Shown here piece after piece: positions 20,456-29,900 of a stretch of 35,973 nucleotides of DNA. A program made the position numbers and the translations under genes. The first letter of the stretch is position 1. Each line of letters starts with the position of its first letter. The DNA lies in IMG/VR virus record IMGVR_UViG_3300033981_002317, positions 1 through 35,973 of that record. One strand, written 5' to 3'. The DNA is from a virus. The notes beneath the pieces were generated by a model. That model was given only the letters and a program-made list of their open reading frames with translations, was not told the origin of the DNA and made no database searches.

Positions 20456-20766
20456 GGCAATGATTTGTTTGCGGTGATTCGTGGATCATATAGGCTAAAA
20501 AATTGGTCGATTTCTTTATCGTCCCATGATTCGCCTGTGACAGACTCAAGTCTTTCCCTCAGCTGAAGATTAATATCTCTTGCCCCATACCTTGAAAATG
20601 CTCCAGGCATTTTTTCGTCAAGGAACTCCATCGCAACAGGGGCGTGCTTAATGATCTTTCGCTTGATGAATTTTTTGGCAATCGGTTTGATTAATGCCTC
20701 TTCGATACCAAGCAGCACAAACGCAATGCCGACAGAGGATATGTTTTCAAGAATTAATTTAATCAT
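20452..20766 (-). CDS. Small membrane protein, holin candidate
   Basis: 104 residues. One hydrophobic N-terminal helix (LENISSVGIAFVLLGIEEALI, ~6-26) is followed by a very basic stretch (KKFIKRKIIKH) and an acidic soluble tail. It overlaps the lysin start by 4 nt and follows the KDRN-repeat protein. Position supports a lysis role; there is no family match I can name. Confidence 0.45.
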   Translation of the reverse strand: MIKLILENISSVGIAFVLLGIEEALIKPIAKKFIKRKIIKHAPVAMEFLDEKMPGAFSRYGARDINLQLRERLESVTGESWDDKEIDQFFSLYDPRITANKSLP

Positions 20767-20767
20767 T

Positions 20768-21337
20768 TCAGCGCCCCCTGTCTTTATTTCTGTCTTTATT
20801 TCTGTCTTTATTTCTGTCTTTGTTTTTGTTTTGAACCTGCTTCAACTCGCCATGCTTTTTCAATGCCTTCCTAACCTGATAGCGACTGATGCCAAGGGAA
20901 TCGCTGATTTGCTCCTGCGTCATGCCGGAATCTCGCTTGGCAGCAATTTCCACTGGGTCGGGGGCGGAAAAGCTGAAAGTATTCGACTCGACAAGTTCCC
21001 GTGGCGGAAGTTTTAATTCGGGTAGAATTACATCATCTACATGTAGTTTTTTGTTGTAAGTATTGAACGCTCCCCAGTTGCCAAGCAGCGCCAAAATACC
21101 AGTCGCGACAACTGGGGCATTGTCTTGAATTGCTTGATCGCACTGACCCGGTCCAGTCTGATAGCGAATGCAGTCAGTAATTTTGTATCCGCCAATCAAG
21201 GCCGCCAGCACTCCGCCTACGACAGAGGCTCCAAAAGCTGCAGGCGCCAAGCTTGGTTGATTCCTTGCAATCGCAATTCCTCCCTTCATCAGGGAAGTCG
21301 CTGTATCGGAGTGCATGAACGATCGGAAAAGTTTCAT
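20768..21337 (-). CDS. Two-helix membrane protein with C-terminal HTH
   Basis: 189 residues. Two hydrophobic segments, FGASVVGGVLAALIGGYKI (~35-53) and APVVATGILALLGNWGAF (~74-91), precede a soluble tail with a helix-turn-helix of the EQISDSLGISRYQVRKALKKHG type (~142-165), then an NKDR repeat end. Membrane pair plus position next to the lysin suggest a holin; the HTH is not expected in one. It could be a membrane-tethered regulator or an odd holin. It overlaps the upstream gene by 4 nt. Confidence 0.5.
   Translation of the reverse strand: MKLFRSFMHSDTATSLMKGGIAIARNQPSLAPAAFGASVVGGVLAALIGGYKITDCIRYQTGPGQCDQAIQDNAPVVATGILALLGNWGAFNTYNKKLHVDDVILPELKLPPRELVESNTFSFSAPDPVEIAAKRDSGMTQEQISDSLGISRYQVRKALKKHGELKQVQNKNKDRNKDRNKDRNKDRGR
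20781..20828 (-). repeat. 12-bp tandem repeat encoding NKDR
   Basis: Four units of a 12-bp sequence (plus-strand TCTTTATTTCTG; the fourth degenerate) encode the NKDR repeats at the C-terminus of the membrane/HTH protein. The unit keeps the frame, so copy number can change without disrupting the gene. Confidence 0.9.
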
Positions 21338-21615
21338 TGTCCAATTTCAAGTTTGATTAGCCGTCGATCGTGTTGATCAACTGTATCCTCTAGTTTTTGA
21401 AACCTGTCTCCAAGGGCATCCTGATTTTTAAGGATTTGCGTTATTTGGGTTTCGAGTTGCTGCAGCCTGTTTGGCAGGCTCATCACAAGCCAACCAACCC
21501 CGCTCGCCGTCCCGACAATGGCGGCAGCCAGAACGGTGGCGGAGGTGCCCTGAGCCACCTGGACAATAGAGAAGCTCCTCCTCTGCTCCTTCAGCTGATT
21601 CTCGGGAATTGGCAT
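21334..21615 (-). CDS. Small membrane coiled-coil protein (holin or spanin candidate)
   Basis: 93 residues from the ATG at 21615 (MPIPENQLKEQRRSF); a longer frame upstream looks non-coding. One membrane helix (ATVLAAAIVGTASGVGWLVM, ~25-44) is followed by a coiled coil (LQQLETQITQILKNQDALGDRFQKLED). This is the layout of inner-membrane spanins and of some phage coiled-coil holins. It is the first gene of the lysis block. Confidence 0.5.
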   Translation of the reverse strand: MPIPENQLKEQRRSFSIVQVAQGTSATVLAAAIVGTASGVGWLVMSLPNRLQQLETQITQILKNQDALGDRFQKLEDTVDQHDRRLIKLEIGQ

Positions 21616-21712
21616 AGGATGAGTGCCCCTGTTTTCACAATAGCCACCGGGAAAAGTTAACAAAACCCGCTTAGGCTTAACGGAAACGTCGGGGCCTCGC
21701 ACATAGTCAGCG
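21616..21712 (-). other. Gap between tailspike and lysis genes
   Basis: On the minus strand an imperfect CCG...CGG inverted repeat (about 21665-21681) is followed by GTTTTG, giving a weak terminator-like shape. No good promoter is seen. This is the only sizeable gap in the leftward arm between the fibre gene and the lysis block. Confidence 0.25.
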
Positions 21713-24700
21713 CTACGGCACGGGTATAGCAACAAGATTTGCGGTAAAGTTTGCAAACACCTGAGCCCCGGTGTAAGTGGTTCCAGCGTGCGTCCAGCTG
21801 TTGTTGGAGTGCAAAGCCTGGATTGCCCGATCTAGCTTGATTGGCGGATTTGCTGATGGACCGTTAACAAACACACAGTCGAAGACCAGCATGGGATCGT
21901 AACAATTCGCGCCCGTTGCCTTACTAAGAATTGCGTAGCCCGCGTTCGTCCAGCCAGAAACATAGCAGTCCTGAATTGAGGTGACCCTGGACGACGGAAG
22001 GGTGATTGTCTGTGCATCCCGTTCGTAGAAAACACGCGAGCCGACAGAGCTGCAACGTCGGATGGAGTTAGAACGAGAATCGTTCAGCTCCTTCACGTCC
22101 ATGTCCGTCGAGCGGAAGAATCTGGAATTCCTGATTAGCGCCTGGCCCGCACCCGTGTAAACGCCAACTGCGTTGTCATAGAACCAGCAGCCATCAACAT
22201 TGATCATGTAGTCGTTGCCGTTGGTAGCCGAAAGCGCTGTTCCGCAATTGACGAAAATGCAATCTCGCCACTGGCTTGATTCCAGGTATTTGTCGCTAAG
22301 GGTTCCCGGCCTTGACAGAGATCCACTGCCGTTCTGAGTAAAATTCCTGAATACCTCAAATTGATGCAGAACCTTCGATTCACGCATTACGGTACTCCGG
22401 TGCATGAATCCCTTGCCAGCTATATTTCGGCCGTCCCAGATAATGCCAATGTAGCTGGATTGCGGTGCTCCATCCGATCGGAACATTTGACCACCGCTGG
22501 CGCCATGCCACTCGACAATCGTGTCTCGACCGTGGCCGCGCACATTGAAGGAGGTGCTTTGGCCAACCCCGGACTGCATTGCGGTGCTGGCGACTGGGCT
22601 GGCCAGGCTGATGTTGAGCGTGTAGGTGCCAACGCCGCCCGTGCCCGTCCCCCTTGCCTTGATGGTCGGCCCCTCGGTGACACCGTCACCCTGAACAGCG
22701 TGACCCACCGTAATTGTTCCACTGGAAACAGCTGTAACAGTCAAGGTGCTGCCAGAGATGGAGCCAGTAAACGAAGCCGATACGCTAATTGGGGTTGGGT
22801 AGGGGAATAGCTCGCTAGCCAGGCAATACACGCCGGGCGGCAAGTACACCGTAGACCAAGGCGAATTCTTCTTGCGTACTTCGTTGCAAGCCGCCAAGAT
22901 TGCCGCAGTGTCCTGGTTTTTATTTGCAGGATTACCGTCACCAACAGCAGACACTCCTCCGTTGACGCTAGGTGGCAACGCTTTCACGTCCAACCAGTCA
23001 GAACGCTTTTGCCAGTTGAGCTGCGGTAGCAGTGGTGGTGCTGCAATCTCCCCAGAAGTGGGCAACGGGAAAGTTGCACTGTCGATATATTTGTTCAAAA
23101 GCAGGTCCATGCGGCTGAGTTCGCGCAGATCATTTAGAGCCTGCCCGGCCAGCTCAAGAGTATTGGAGTCAACAACATCGGGAACAACCTTGCTGGTGGA
23201 TACAGTTGCACCCGGATTCCAGTTAGCAAGTACGTGGCGACCAACATTTTCACCGCCTTGAATTGTTGGCACCGCCTGCCCAACGCCCTGCTTGAACGAA
23301 TTACCAGCCAGTAACACGGAAACCGGAGCCGTGCCGGTGCAAGCAAACCTGAACTCCAGCTTGTTCGGATCGTAGTCTGATCCACCAGACTCAAAAGCGT
23401 TTGTGTATTCAGCAGTAAGCATGGACAGCCGCCCACGCCAATCGTTTACTGTTACATAGGTTTCGTAAGGCAGTTTATTTGGATCTGTTGTGAGCTGAGA
23501 CGAAGATCCGTAAGCCCCATTGAGCACGGAGGAGGAGAAGGTAACCCGGCCCTGTCTTGTGTCTCCAGGCGTACCACTGAGAACCAGTGCAGGCGAGGCA
23601 AAGTTTTTGTTGTCCCGAGTTGTAGCAGGTCTCAGCTGCTCAATATAATGATCAGAGGCAATAAAGCTAAGACTATCTTCAATCCTGGCCATGCCATAAT
23701 AGTTCAACGCGCCGAAGAAGCCATTGCGTAGCGCTGTTGAGCCCCTGACCCGCAATGCGCCCCAACCCTGCTGGCCATACTGGCTAAACAGAATTCGCGC
23801 ATTAGAGCAATTATCAAAGCTGACGCCCTTCCTCTGGCTGCTTGTAGCAGAAGAGGTGATAATACTATTGCCGTTCAGGTTTAGCACTTGCCATGCCATT
23901 CCTGTGTTAGAGGTAAAGGAGTACGACTGCCCGTTGCTTGGATTGACAAACTGCGAACCCCACCCATTGAAATTGCAGTGCTCGTAGTGAAGGCGAGACG
24001 GCTTGGAGTTATCGCTAGAGGACTGACGCACAACAAGACGCATCTGATCCGTGTTGTGCCTAACGTCTAAGAACTCAATGCGACCGGAAAAATCAATAAT
24101 CTCAAAAACGGGAGAAATTGAGCTAGTTGCAGTATCATGACCAATTATGTACGTTAGATTAATCCCGGCTCCACCAATCATGTAATTGCTACCAGTTATG
24201 GTAATAGTGCGCAGGGTTTTATAGCTTGCTCTTGGAAAATACGCCATTGCGTATTCACCTGTTGAAGCAGCCCAATCCCTTGCCGCATTGACGCAGGCTT
24301 GCATGGCAGCCCAGTCATCAGCACTGTTATTGCCAACAGCGGAAACGCCTCCATTCACTTCGGGCGGCAGATTGCGGACATCGAACACCTTCAGGGGAAC
24401 GAGAGCCTGGGAAAGCGGGGTGGTTGTCGGAACCGGCGGCTCGGGAGGGGGCGGAGGCAGGACAGTGCCTTTCCTGTAACGCAAATTGTCAAACAAGCAC
24501 GTTCCAGTCTTGACATTTGCATTGGCACCAGTTCCACCAGCAAACAAACCAAATGCAGTAAAGCTTTCTACGCCTGGATTAACGGCAATACTTACCTCTG
24601 TGCTGATAACCGTGCCAGACAAGGTGCCGGAGCCATCAGGTTTGCCTGTCCAGGTCAGGTCAAAGCTATGGTTAACATTTTGTTCTACCAAAATCGTGGC

Positions 24701-26389
24701 AGACGAGCCACCGCCGGGACCATTAAACCTGACAGCCGCACGGAATGGATCAGTCGTGCTCCCCCCTGCTGGCTCAACAAATTCAATGCCAATAAACGGC
24801 ACTGGAGGCGAACCGGCGGCAAGAGATTGATGAGCGACATAGCCCAGGAAAAACGCACCATCAAAATTACTGTTCGCGAGCCTAAAGCTGCCAGCCATTC
24901 GGAAAGTGTTAGTCCTGGCCAGCGGAGTGATACTGGTGTCGGCGTAATAGGCATACGTAGACGCCCGAGCGAGTACACCACCGATCGCACCAGCTTCGCC
25001 GCTGACGGCGCTAGAGTTTTGCCAGCCAAAATTATGGCCATTGACGGTATTCCCAAGTCCAACCCAATCGGCATCCTGTGTTGACTGCTGAGTAAGAAAG
25101 GGCTGCACGATGCTGATGTCAGGCTCGCCTGGGTCAACAGGGCCACCGCCCTCGCCGCCGCCCTCTTCGCCGCCCTCGCCGTCAGGGTCTTCCGGTTCGG
25201 GAGGCGGTTCAGGCATAAAGCCTATGTTTTCGCTTACTTCTACAACAACAACGCCAGAAGGCACGTAGGTATCAACGCTGCCAACATTTCGGAATACAGC
25301 CAATACGATACCGTCGCCACATTGATGCTCAACCTTTACGACAAAAGGAAGTGGCTTGCTGTAGCTAGCGCGATCAACAAAATCCCCCAGCGCCACTTCG
25401 GCAGCGGGAATACTAACTTCAAATGCCTGGCCAGGGTTTAGCGCAAATCCAACAATGCCAAGCGTGTATCTCATTGACGTTACGATTCGCCTTGCTGTCT
25501 CTGCAGTGCCGCTAATATCAATTGGCCATTCGCCGGTCGCTCCATCGCCATCGACCCCAGGCGCCCCAACTGAGTTGTAGCTAATCGCACGAGGAGCTGA
25601 TCCGTCATAGCTAGAGCCTGGATTGGCGCCACTTCCGGTGTCGTCAAAGGTTATCGATTCAGGGGAAATGGCTTCAACCTGGATGTTCTCCGTGCCGTCA
25701 AACTCAACGCCATTGATAAGGCGGCCCGTTTCAAGCTGGCTGGCGGTTGCGGCATTGCCAGTTATATCAATATCCCAGCTACCCGAAGCATCTTCACCAG
25801 TCAGCCCTGGGGCGCCAATGGTGTTTCGGCTAATTGTCAAAGCCTGAGAGCCATCGAACTCGGAATCGGGGGCGGCGCCGGATCCAGAATCGTCAAAGGT
25901 GATCGTCTCGATTTCCGTGCCAGGTAGCGTTATGTCTTCGGTGCCATCGAAAGACACGCCATTAATCAAGCGAGCAGTGGCCAGCTTCGTAGCAGTATCG
26001 GCGTTGCCCGACAGGTCCCCCTCGAACGTATTGGCCTCCACGTTGCCACTTTGGTCCCTGCGCATCAGGGTGCCACTACTGCTGGTCGCCGTGGCCCCAT
26101 CCAAAAGGTTGAACATGGTGCTGGGCATAAAGCCCGCAGTGTCCCCAGTGGCGGCTGCGTGCTGCAGGCCGCCCCCTTGGTTGCCGTGAGCGTGAACATG
26201 CCCTGCGTCCGCCCCCTCGCCCGTGCTGCCCGGCGCAGCATCGCCAAGCGGCTGAGGATTGGCGGTGCTTAGCGAGGGGTTTCCAGTGCCAAACACAGCG
26301 ACCTGCGCAGCTGGCGCATCAAGCACTGTTACCTGAACGCCGTCAATCTCGATGACGGAAAGCTCAACCTGGGATGCAGTGGATGACAT
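21713..26389 (-). CDS. Large modular tail fibre/tailspike with two beta-helix units
   Basis: 1558 residues. The N-terminal part (~75-115) holds [11 protein letters not shown], then two ~80-residue repeats with [15 protein letters not shown] and [15 protein letters not shown] (~135-290) as in T4-type fibre shafts. An acidic Gly/Glu/Pro hinge lies at ~395-425. A jelly-roll-like segment with [19 protein letters not shown] follows, then a poly-Pro hinge (~640). Two pectate-lyase-like beta-helix units start with [15 protein letters not shown] (~670) and [16 protein letters not shown] (~1133). The beta-helices probably bind or cut host surface polysaccharide. No catalytic residues can be named, and no intramolecular chaperone is seen. 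Confidence 0.75.
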   Translation of the reverse strand: MSSTASQVELSVIEIDGVQVTVLDAPAAQVAVFGTGNPSLSTANPQPLGDAAPGSTGEGADAGHVHAHGNQGGGLQHAAATGDTAGFMPSTMFNLLDGATATSSSGTLMRRDQSGNVEANTFEGDLSGNADTATKLATARLINGVSFDGTEDITLPGTEIETITFDDSGSGAAPDSEFDGSQALTISRNTIGAPGLTGEDASGSWDIDITGNAATASQLETGRLINGVEFDGTENIQVEAISPESITFDDTGSGANPGSSYDGSAPRAISYNSVGAPGVDGDGATGEWPIDISGTAETARRIVTSMRYTLGIVGFALNPGQAFEVSIPAAEVALGDFVDRASYSKPLPFVVKVEHQCGDGIVLAVFRNVGSVDTYVPSGVVVVEVSENIGFMPEPPPEPEDPDGEGGEEGGGEGGGPVDPGEPDISIVQPFLTQQSTQDADWVGLGNTVNGHNFGWQNSSAVSGEAGAIGGVLARASTYAYYADTSITPLARTNTFRMAGSFRLANSNFDGAFFLGYVAHQSLAAGSPPVPFIGIEFVEPAGGSTTDPFRAAVRFNGPGGGSSATILVEQNVNHSFDLTWTGKPDGSGTLSGTVISTEVSIAVNPGVESFTAFGLFAGGTGANANVKTGTCLFDNLRYRKGTVLPPPPPEPPVPTTTPLSQALVPLKVFDVRNLPPEVNGGVSAVGNNSADDWAAMQACVNAARDWAASTGEYAMAYFPRASYKTLRTITITGSNYMIGGAGINLTYIIGHDTATSSISPVFEIIDFSGRIEFLDVRHNTDQMRLVVRQSSSDNSKPSRLHYEHCNFNGWGSQFVNPSNGQSYSFTSNTGMAWQVLNLNGNSIITSSATSSQRKGVSFDNCSNARILFSQYGQQGWGALRVRGSTALRNGFFGALNYYGMARIEDSLSFIASDHYIEQLRPATTRDNKNFASPALVLSGTPGDTRQGRVTFSSSVLNGAYGSSSQLTTDPNKLPYETYVTVNDWRGRLSMLTAEYTNAFESGGSDYDPNKLEFRFACTGTAPVSVLLAGNSFKQGVGQAVPTIQGGENVGRHVLANWNPGATVSTSKVVPDVVDSNTLELAGQALNDLRELSRMDLLLNKYIDSATFPLPTSGEIAAPPLLPQLNWQKRSDWLDVKALPPSVNGGVSAVGDGNPANKNQDTAAILAACNEVRKKNSPWSTVYLPPGVYCLASELFPYPTPISVSASFTGSISGSTLTVTAVSSGTITVGHAVQGDGVTEGPTIKARGTGTGGVGTYTLNISLASPVASTAMQSGVGQSTSFNVRGHGRDTIVEWHGASGGQMFRSDGAPQSSYIGIIWDGRNIAGKGFMHRSTVMRESKVLHQFEVFRNFTQNGSGSLSRPGTLSDKYLESSQWRDCIFVNCGTALSATNGNDYMINVDGCWFYDNAVGVYTGAGQALIRNSRFFRSTDMDVKELNDSRSNSIRRCSSVGSRVFYERDAQTITLPSSRVTSIQDCYVSGWTNAGYAILSKATGANCYDPMLVFDCVFVNGPSANPPIKLDRAIQALHSNNSWTHAGTTYTGAQVFANFTANLVAIPVP

Positions 26390-26772
26390 TAGTTGTTCCT
26401 GGAAACAGTTTCTCGAACGTGAAGCGGTGCAGTGGCGTAATAAAACCGATCGCCATTTGACTTGGTGATACTAATATCGGTTTTATGATTGCTGCCAACC
26501 GGAAGCATCAGTGATTCGATTGGCGTCAATTCGAGATCAAACATGCCAGGCACTGGCGTGTCCTCAATTTCTGGCAGGGCGACAGTGAAAGTCCCGATTT
26601 GCTCACCCGCAGCATTTTTAATGTCTGCATCAACCACAACGCCTTCTTCCGTTAGGTCGATTTCGCTGCCACCTACTGAAACAATAAAGCGCTTCCTGAA
26701 GGTAGAATTGCGCAATACAGTAAATGGCTCCAGCACCGCTGGCAATTGAGATAGTTGGGGAAGTTCGCTCAT
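26389..26772 (-). CDS. Small tail/baseplate-associated protein
   Basis: 127 residues, beta-rich: [36 protein letters not shown], and a C-terminal strand with [17 protein letters not shown]. The pattern (RNSTFRKRF near the N-terminus followed by an Ig-like fold) is typical of small phage tail proteins that anchor fibres, similar to baseplate upper-protein N-domains. It overlaps its downstream neighbour by 1 base and its upstream neighbour by 4. Confidence 0.5.
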   Translation of the reverse strand: MSELPQLSQLPAVLEPFTVLRNSTFRKRFIVSVGGSEIDLTEEGVVVDADIKNAAGEQIGTFTVALPEIEDTPVPGMFDLELTPIESLMLPVGSNHKTDISITKSNGDRFYYATAPLHVRETVSRNN

Positions 26773-26945
26773 GACTTGGGCCGCTCCAGTGCAGAGTATT
26801 CTTCAACCATGGCAATCAATGATTCGTTTCGCGAGTGGGCGGCGTAGGGATCCATGTCCAGTCTAAGCAACTGCTGATAGAAGGAACTGTTGGCGATGCG
26901 TTTATCGCGTGCAGCAGGAGTGTAACCAGGGTCAGAAGGAAGCAT
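26769..26945 (-). CDS. Small hypothetical tail-region protein
   Basis: 58 residues from the ATG at 26945, immediately after the large upstream gene's stop; a longer frame overlaps it and is unlikely. Helical: DKRIANSSFYQQLLRLDM and RNESLIAMVEEYSALE. Placement between two fibre-region genes suggests a structural or assembly role. No family recognised. Confidence 0.5.
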   Translation of the reverse strand: MLPSDPGYTPAARDKRIANSSFYQQLLRLDMDPYAAHSRNESLIAMVEEYSALERPKS

Positions 26946-26946
26946 G

Positions 26947-29900
26947 TCAAAGAATAGCGTTTGGAGTAATGTTAAAACCGTGCTCGGGGCTGATGCCGCG
27001 CACATAACTGCGCAATCCCATGTTCAAGGGGAACTGGGTATTGGCAGCTACTGCCTGAGCGGCTTCGGTGATAACCGGATTGTACTTCTTATTGCTGGCG
27101 CCCACCGGAGTTGGCTCACCAAAAGAAGCGTTTTGCGCTGGTGAGTAACGTGGCATAAAGCTTTGAATGCTATCCACGCTAGCGCCAGCTGCTTTGAAAA
27201 TTGTGTAAGCCAGCTCGCCAGGTAGTCGCACGGTACGTGTTTCAACCTCTAGCTGAACAGTAGCGCCGCGCTCTTCATCAAAATTGCCCTGGTTGCCAAG
27301 GAGCACGCCTCGCGTCTTCGGGGGAAGGTAGCCGGGGTCGGAAGTCCAAACACTTCGCCCAAAACGACCAACAAAGCCACGGCTAAATGGTCCGGTGGTA
27401 TCACTGGCAAAGCCATCGCCACGACTAAAGGCAATGTCACACTTAAAGCCGTTGGAGGCGTGAATAAATTGATCAAAAAATGGACCAGTGTTGTCGTTGC
27501 TTGGTTCGGTTCCGTTAATGGTAAGCAGGTGAATATGATTTGGCAAATACTTGTTTCCAGATTTATAGAAAATCCTGCTAAACGGTGATCCCGTTTGCTG
27601 ATAGAAAACATTGCCGCCCAGTTCTTTGATATACACGGAGCGATTGCCATTATCGGATGGCCCAATAAACGTATGGTGGGTTTGCCGCCATGTCCATGGC
27701 GCGGGAATCACCGCACTTCCGTAATGCGTGCGATCAGCGCCCGGTAAGTTATTTGTGACCTGAATACGGTCGCTACGAATCTCGGTAGCCCCGACAATAT
27801 AAACATTGGACACTTTCAGCTCGACAAGCCCGTTTGTTGCAATATATGGATCGCGAACTGCGCCAAGCAATTCTTTGCGTGTTGGCAAAATTGAGCCAAA
27901 ACAACAATCACTGATAACAGCAGTATCACTAGGGCCACCATCTAGCTGAATTGGCGAGCCGCTTACGAAGGCCTCAAAGGCGGGGTTGCGACCATTCCGA
28001 CTTCGCAAAATACGCAAAAATGTTTCTACGTTATTCTCGGTTGACTCATCCCCGACCAGTGTTGTGGTATAGGCCGTTGCTGGCAGAGCTACGCTACCAA
28101 ACACCATGAATTGATTCGACGGCAATTGCTCATTGGCAATAGCACGAATCAAGTGTGGAATGCCAAGGAAGTTGAATCCACCGAGAAACTCGACGCTACG
28201 CTTAAACAGCATGGTGTACGAAAGAACGCCAACCTGAAGATCATTGCCAGATTGATTCGATTCTCGCAACGTAAGATAGAAGGGATTGAAGTTGACTCTG
28301 GTCGTTAAGCTTCCATATCCACTGCCATCAAAGTAGTCATTTTCGGTATTTGTATTGCCGGCAAATGAACTTTGGAAAATTCGTGGCCAACCCAGCTGCG
28401 AATCATCTCTAAGCTCAAAGCGCACATTGCATTCCCATACAGAGGCCGGGTTGTAGAGCCCTGGGGCCATCAATATGATGGCGGTTTGGTTGCTGCCACC
28501 AATTACCGCATTGGCATACTCCGAGGCCCTCGCCAGTGTTGGAATCGCAAACTCGGGCTCAGTGGGCGGCCTATCAAACATCTGGTTGAGATTTCGATCA
28601 GTGGTGCCAGGCTTGACATAGATCGTGATCGTTCCGGTCCCAGCACTGATAAGGCGTTGCGCCTGCCTCCATCGGTTCAAGCCCGCAATCGTCACAACCT
28701 CAGGTCGCTGATTGAGGCTGTTGTCGTCGCTGGCTACGGGCGCATCCGAACCAATTGCTGTCAAGTCCTCTATACTTGCAAGCGATACTGGCCCTAGGCG
28801 ATCTACAAGCGCCGCACTTATCTGCGGGAACGAAACACTGTTTGTAATAGTCAGATCTCGCACAGTGATAGAACTGGCGGTCAGACCATTCGGGAAATCG
28901 GCCTCCCTCGATTCATCCAGTGTTGAGTTACCAATTGCATCAACGCTTAAAGTTGCCCCCGTTTCAATATCCTCCAGGCCTCGCGGGCTGACGTTAAATC
29001 CTTCTTCATTGGCGCCCTGTGGCACCACACGCCCTCCAGCTTCATTCGTGAAATAATAAGAGAATTTATTTTGTGGGCCAAGCGTATTTTGTGCCGCCGG
29101 CAGCGCCTTTGAATAATTGAGGTGACCCGCCCATTTCCATGTGTGCTGGTTAAGCGAAAGTATGCTGGGGCGACGAAATTCAATAGCCCAGAAGCCACGA
29201 CCAGATGCCGCGCCTCCCGATGGCTGCACCGGGAAGTGTGTTGCATTAGCAGGGCTGCGATCACGGCTTGAAGCACTGCGCGGAACAAGCGCCTGGTGTG
29301 CGTCAGTACCAGTAAATCCAAGCGCAACCAAGAATGCGTAAACACCCAGATAGTCAGAGCCAGTGCGATACTGCTGCTGAATGAGACCGCTTGTGGTCCA
29401 GACTGTCGCCCAGTTGATGCCGCAGGTTTGTGTATTGGAACTGTTGTCAGTATCAGTATCAAAAATCAGGATTGGCGACTCTGCCGACTGCTGATCTTCC
29501 GGGTTGTAATCAGATTGCATGTGGACGAACGTTTCGCCCCAGTCGCGTTGGTCTGGCGTAGGCGTTGTTGCGATGAAGTCCCGCAATGCCTGCCAGTGCT
29601 TTCCAGCATAGGTAACAACCGTTCCGCGACGATAAAATGCGCCATTTGTGTATATGTTTTCAGCAACAGCACGACGCAGGGTGATTTCTGCGGTCTTACT
29701 AACGCCAGGGCCAGGCGATGGCCCGACTCCCGCACCGCTGATAGTTATGCACTCACTGCCACCGGGCTGCAATTCACGAACAACATTGCCGCTGGTGCGA
29801 GATGGATCGGTTTGCAGCGCAAAGCCGCGCTCGGGGAGCCTGGCTGATGCTGAATTGTTGATAACGACACTAATGCGTCGCTCGGACGGCGTGCGAGTAT

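Noticed and set aside
21640-21700. Strong terminator between the tailspike and the lysis genes
   Set aside because: The stem has mismatches and a short T-run; kept only as a note on the gap.
24299-25084. Long plus-strand frame within the tailspike gene
   Set aside because: It is fully antisense to the clearly coding tailspike and has no recognisable domain; likewise the other plus-strand frames between 21 and 33 kb.
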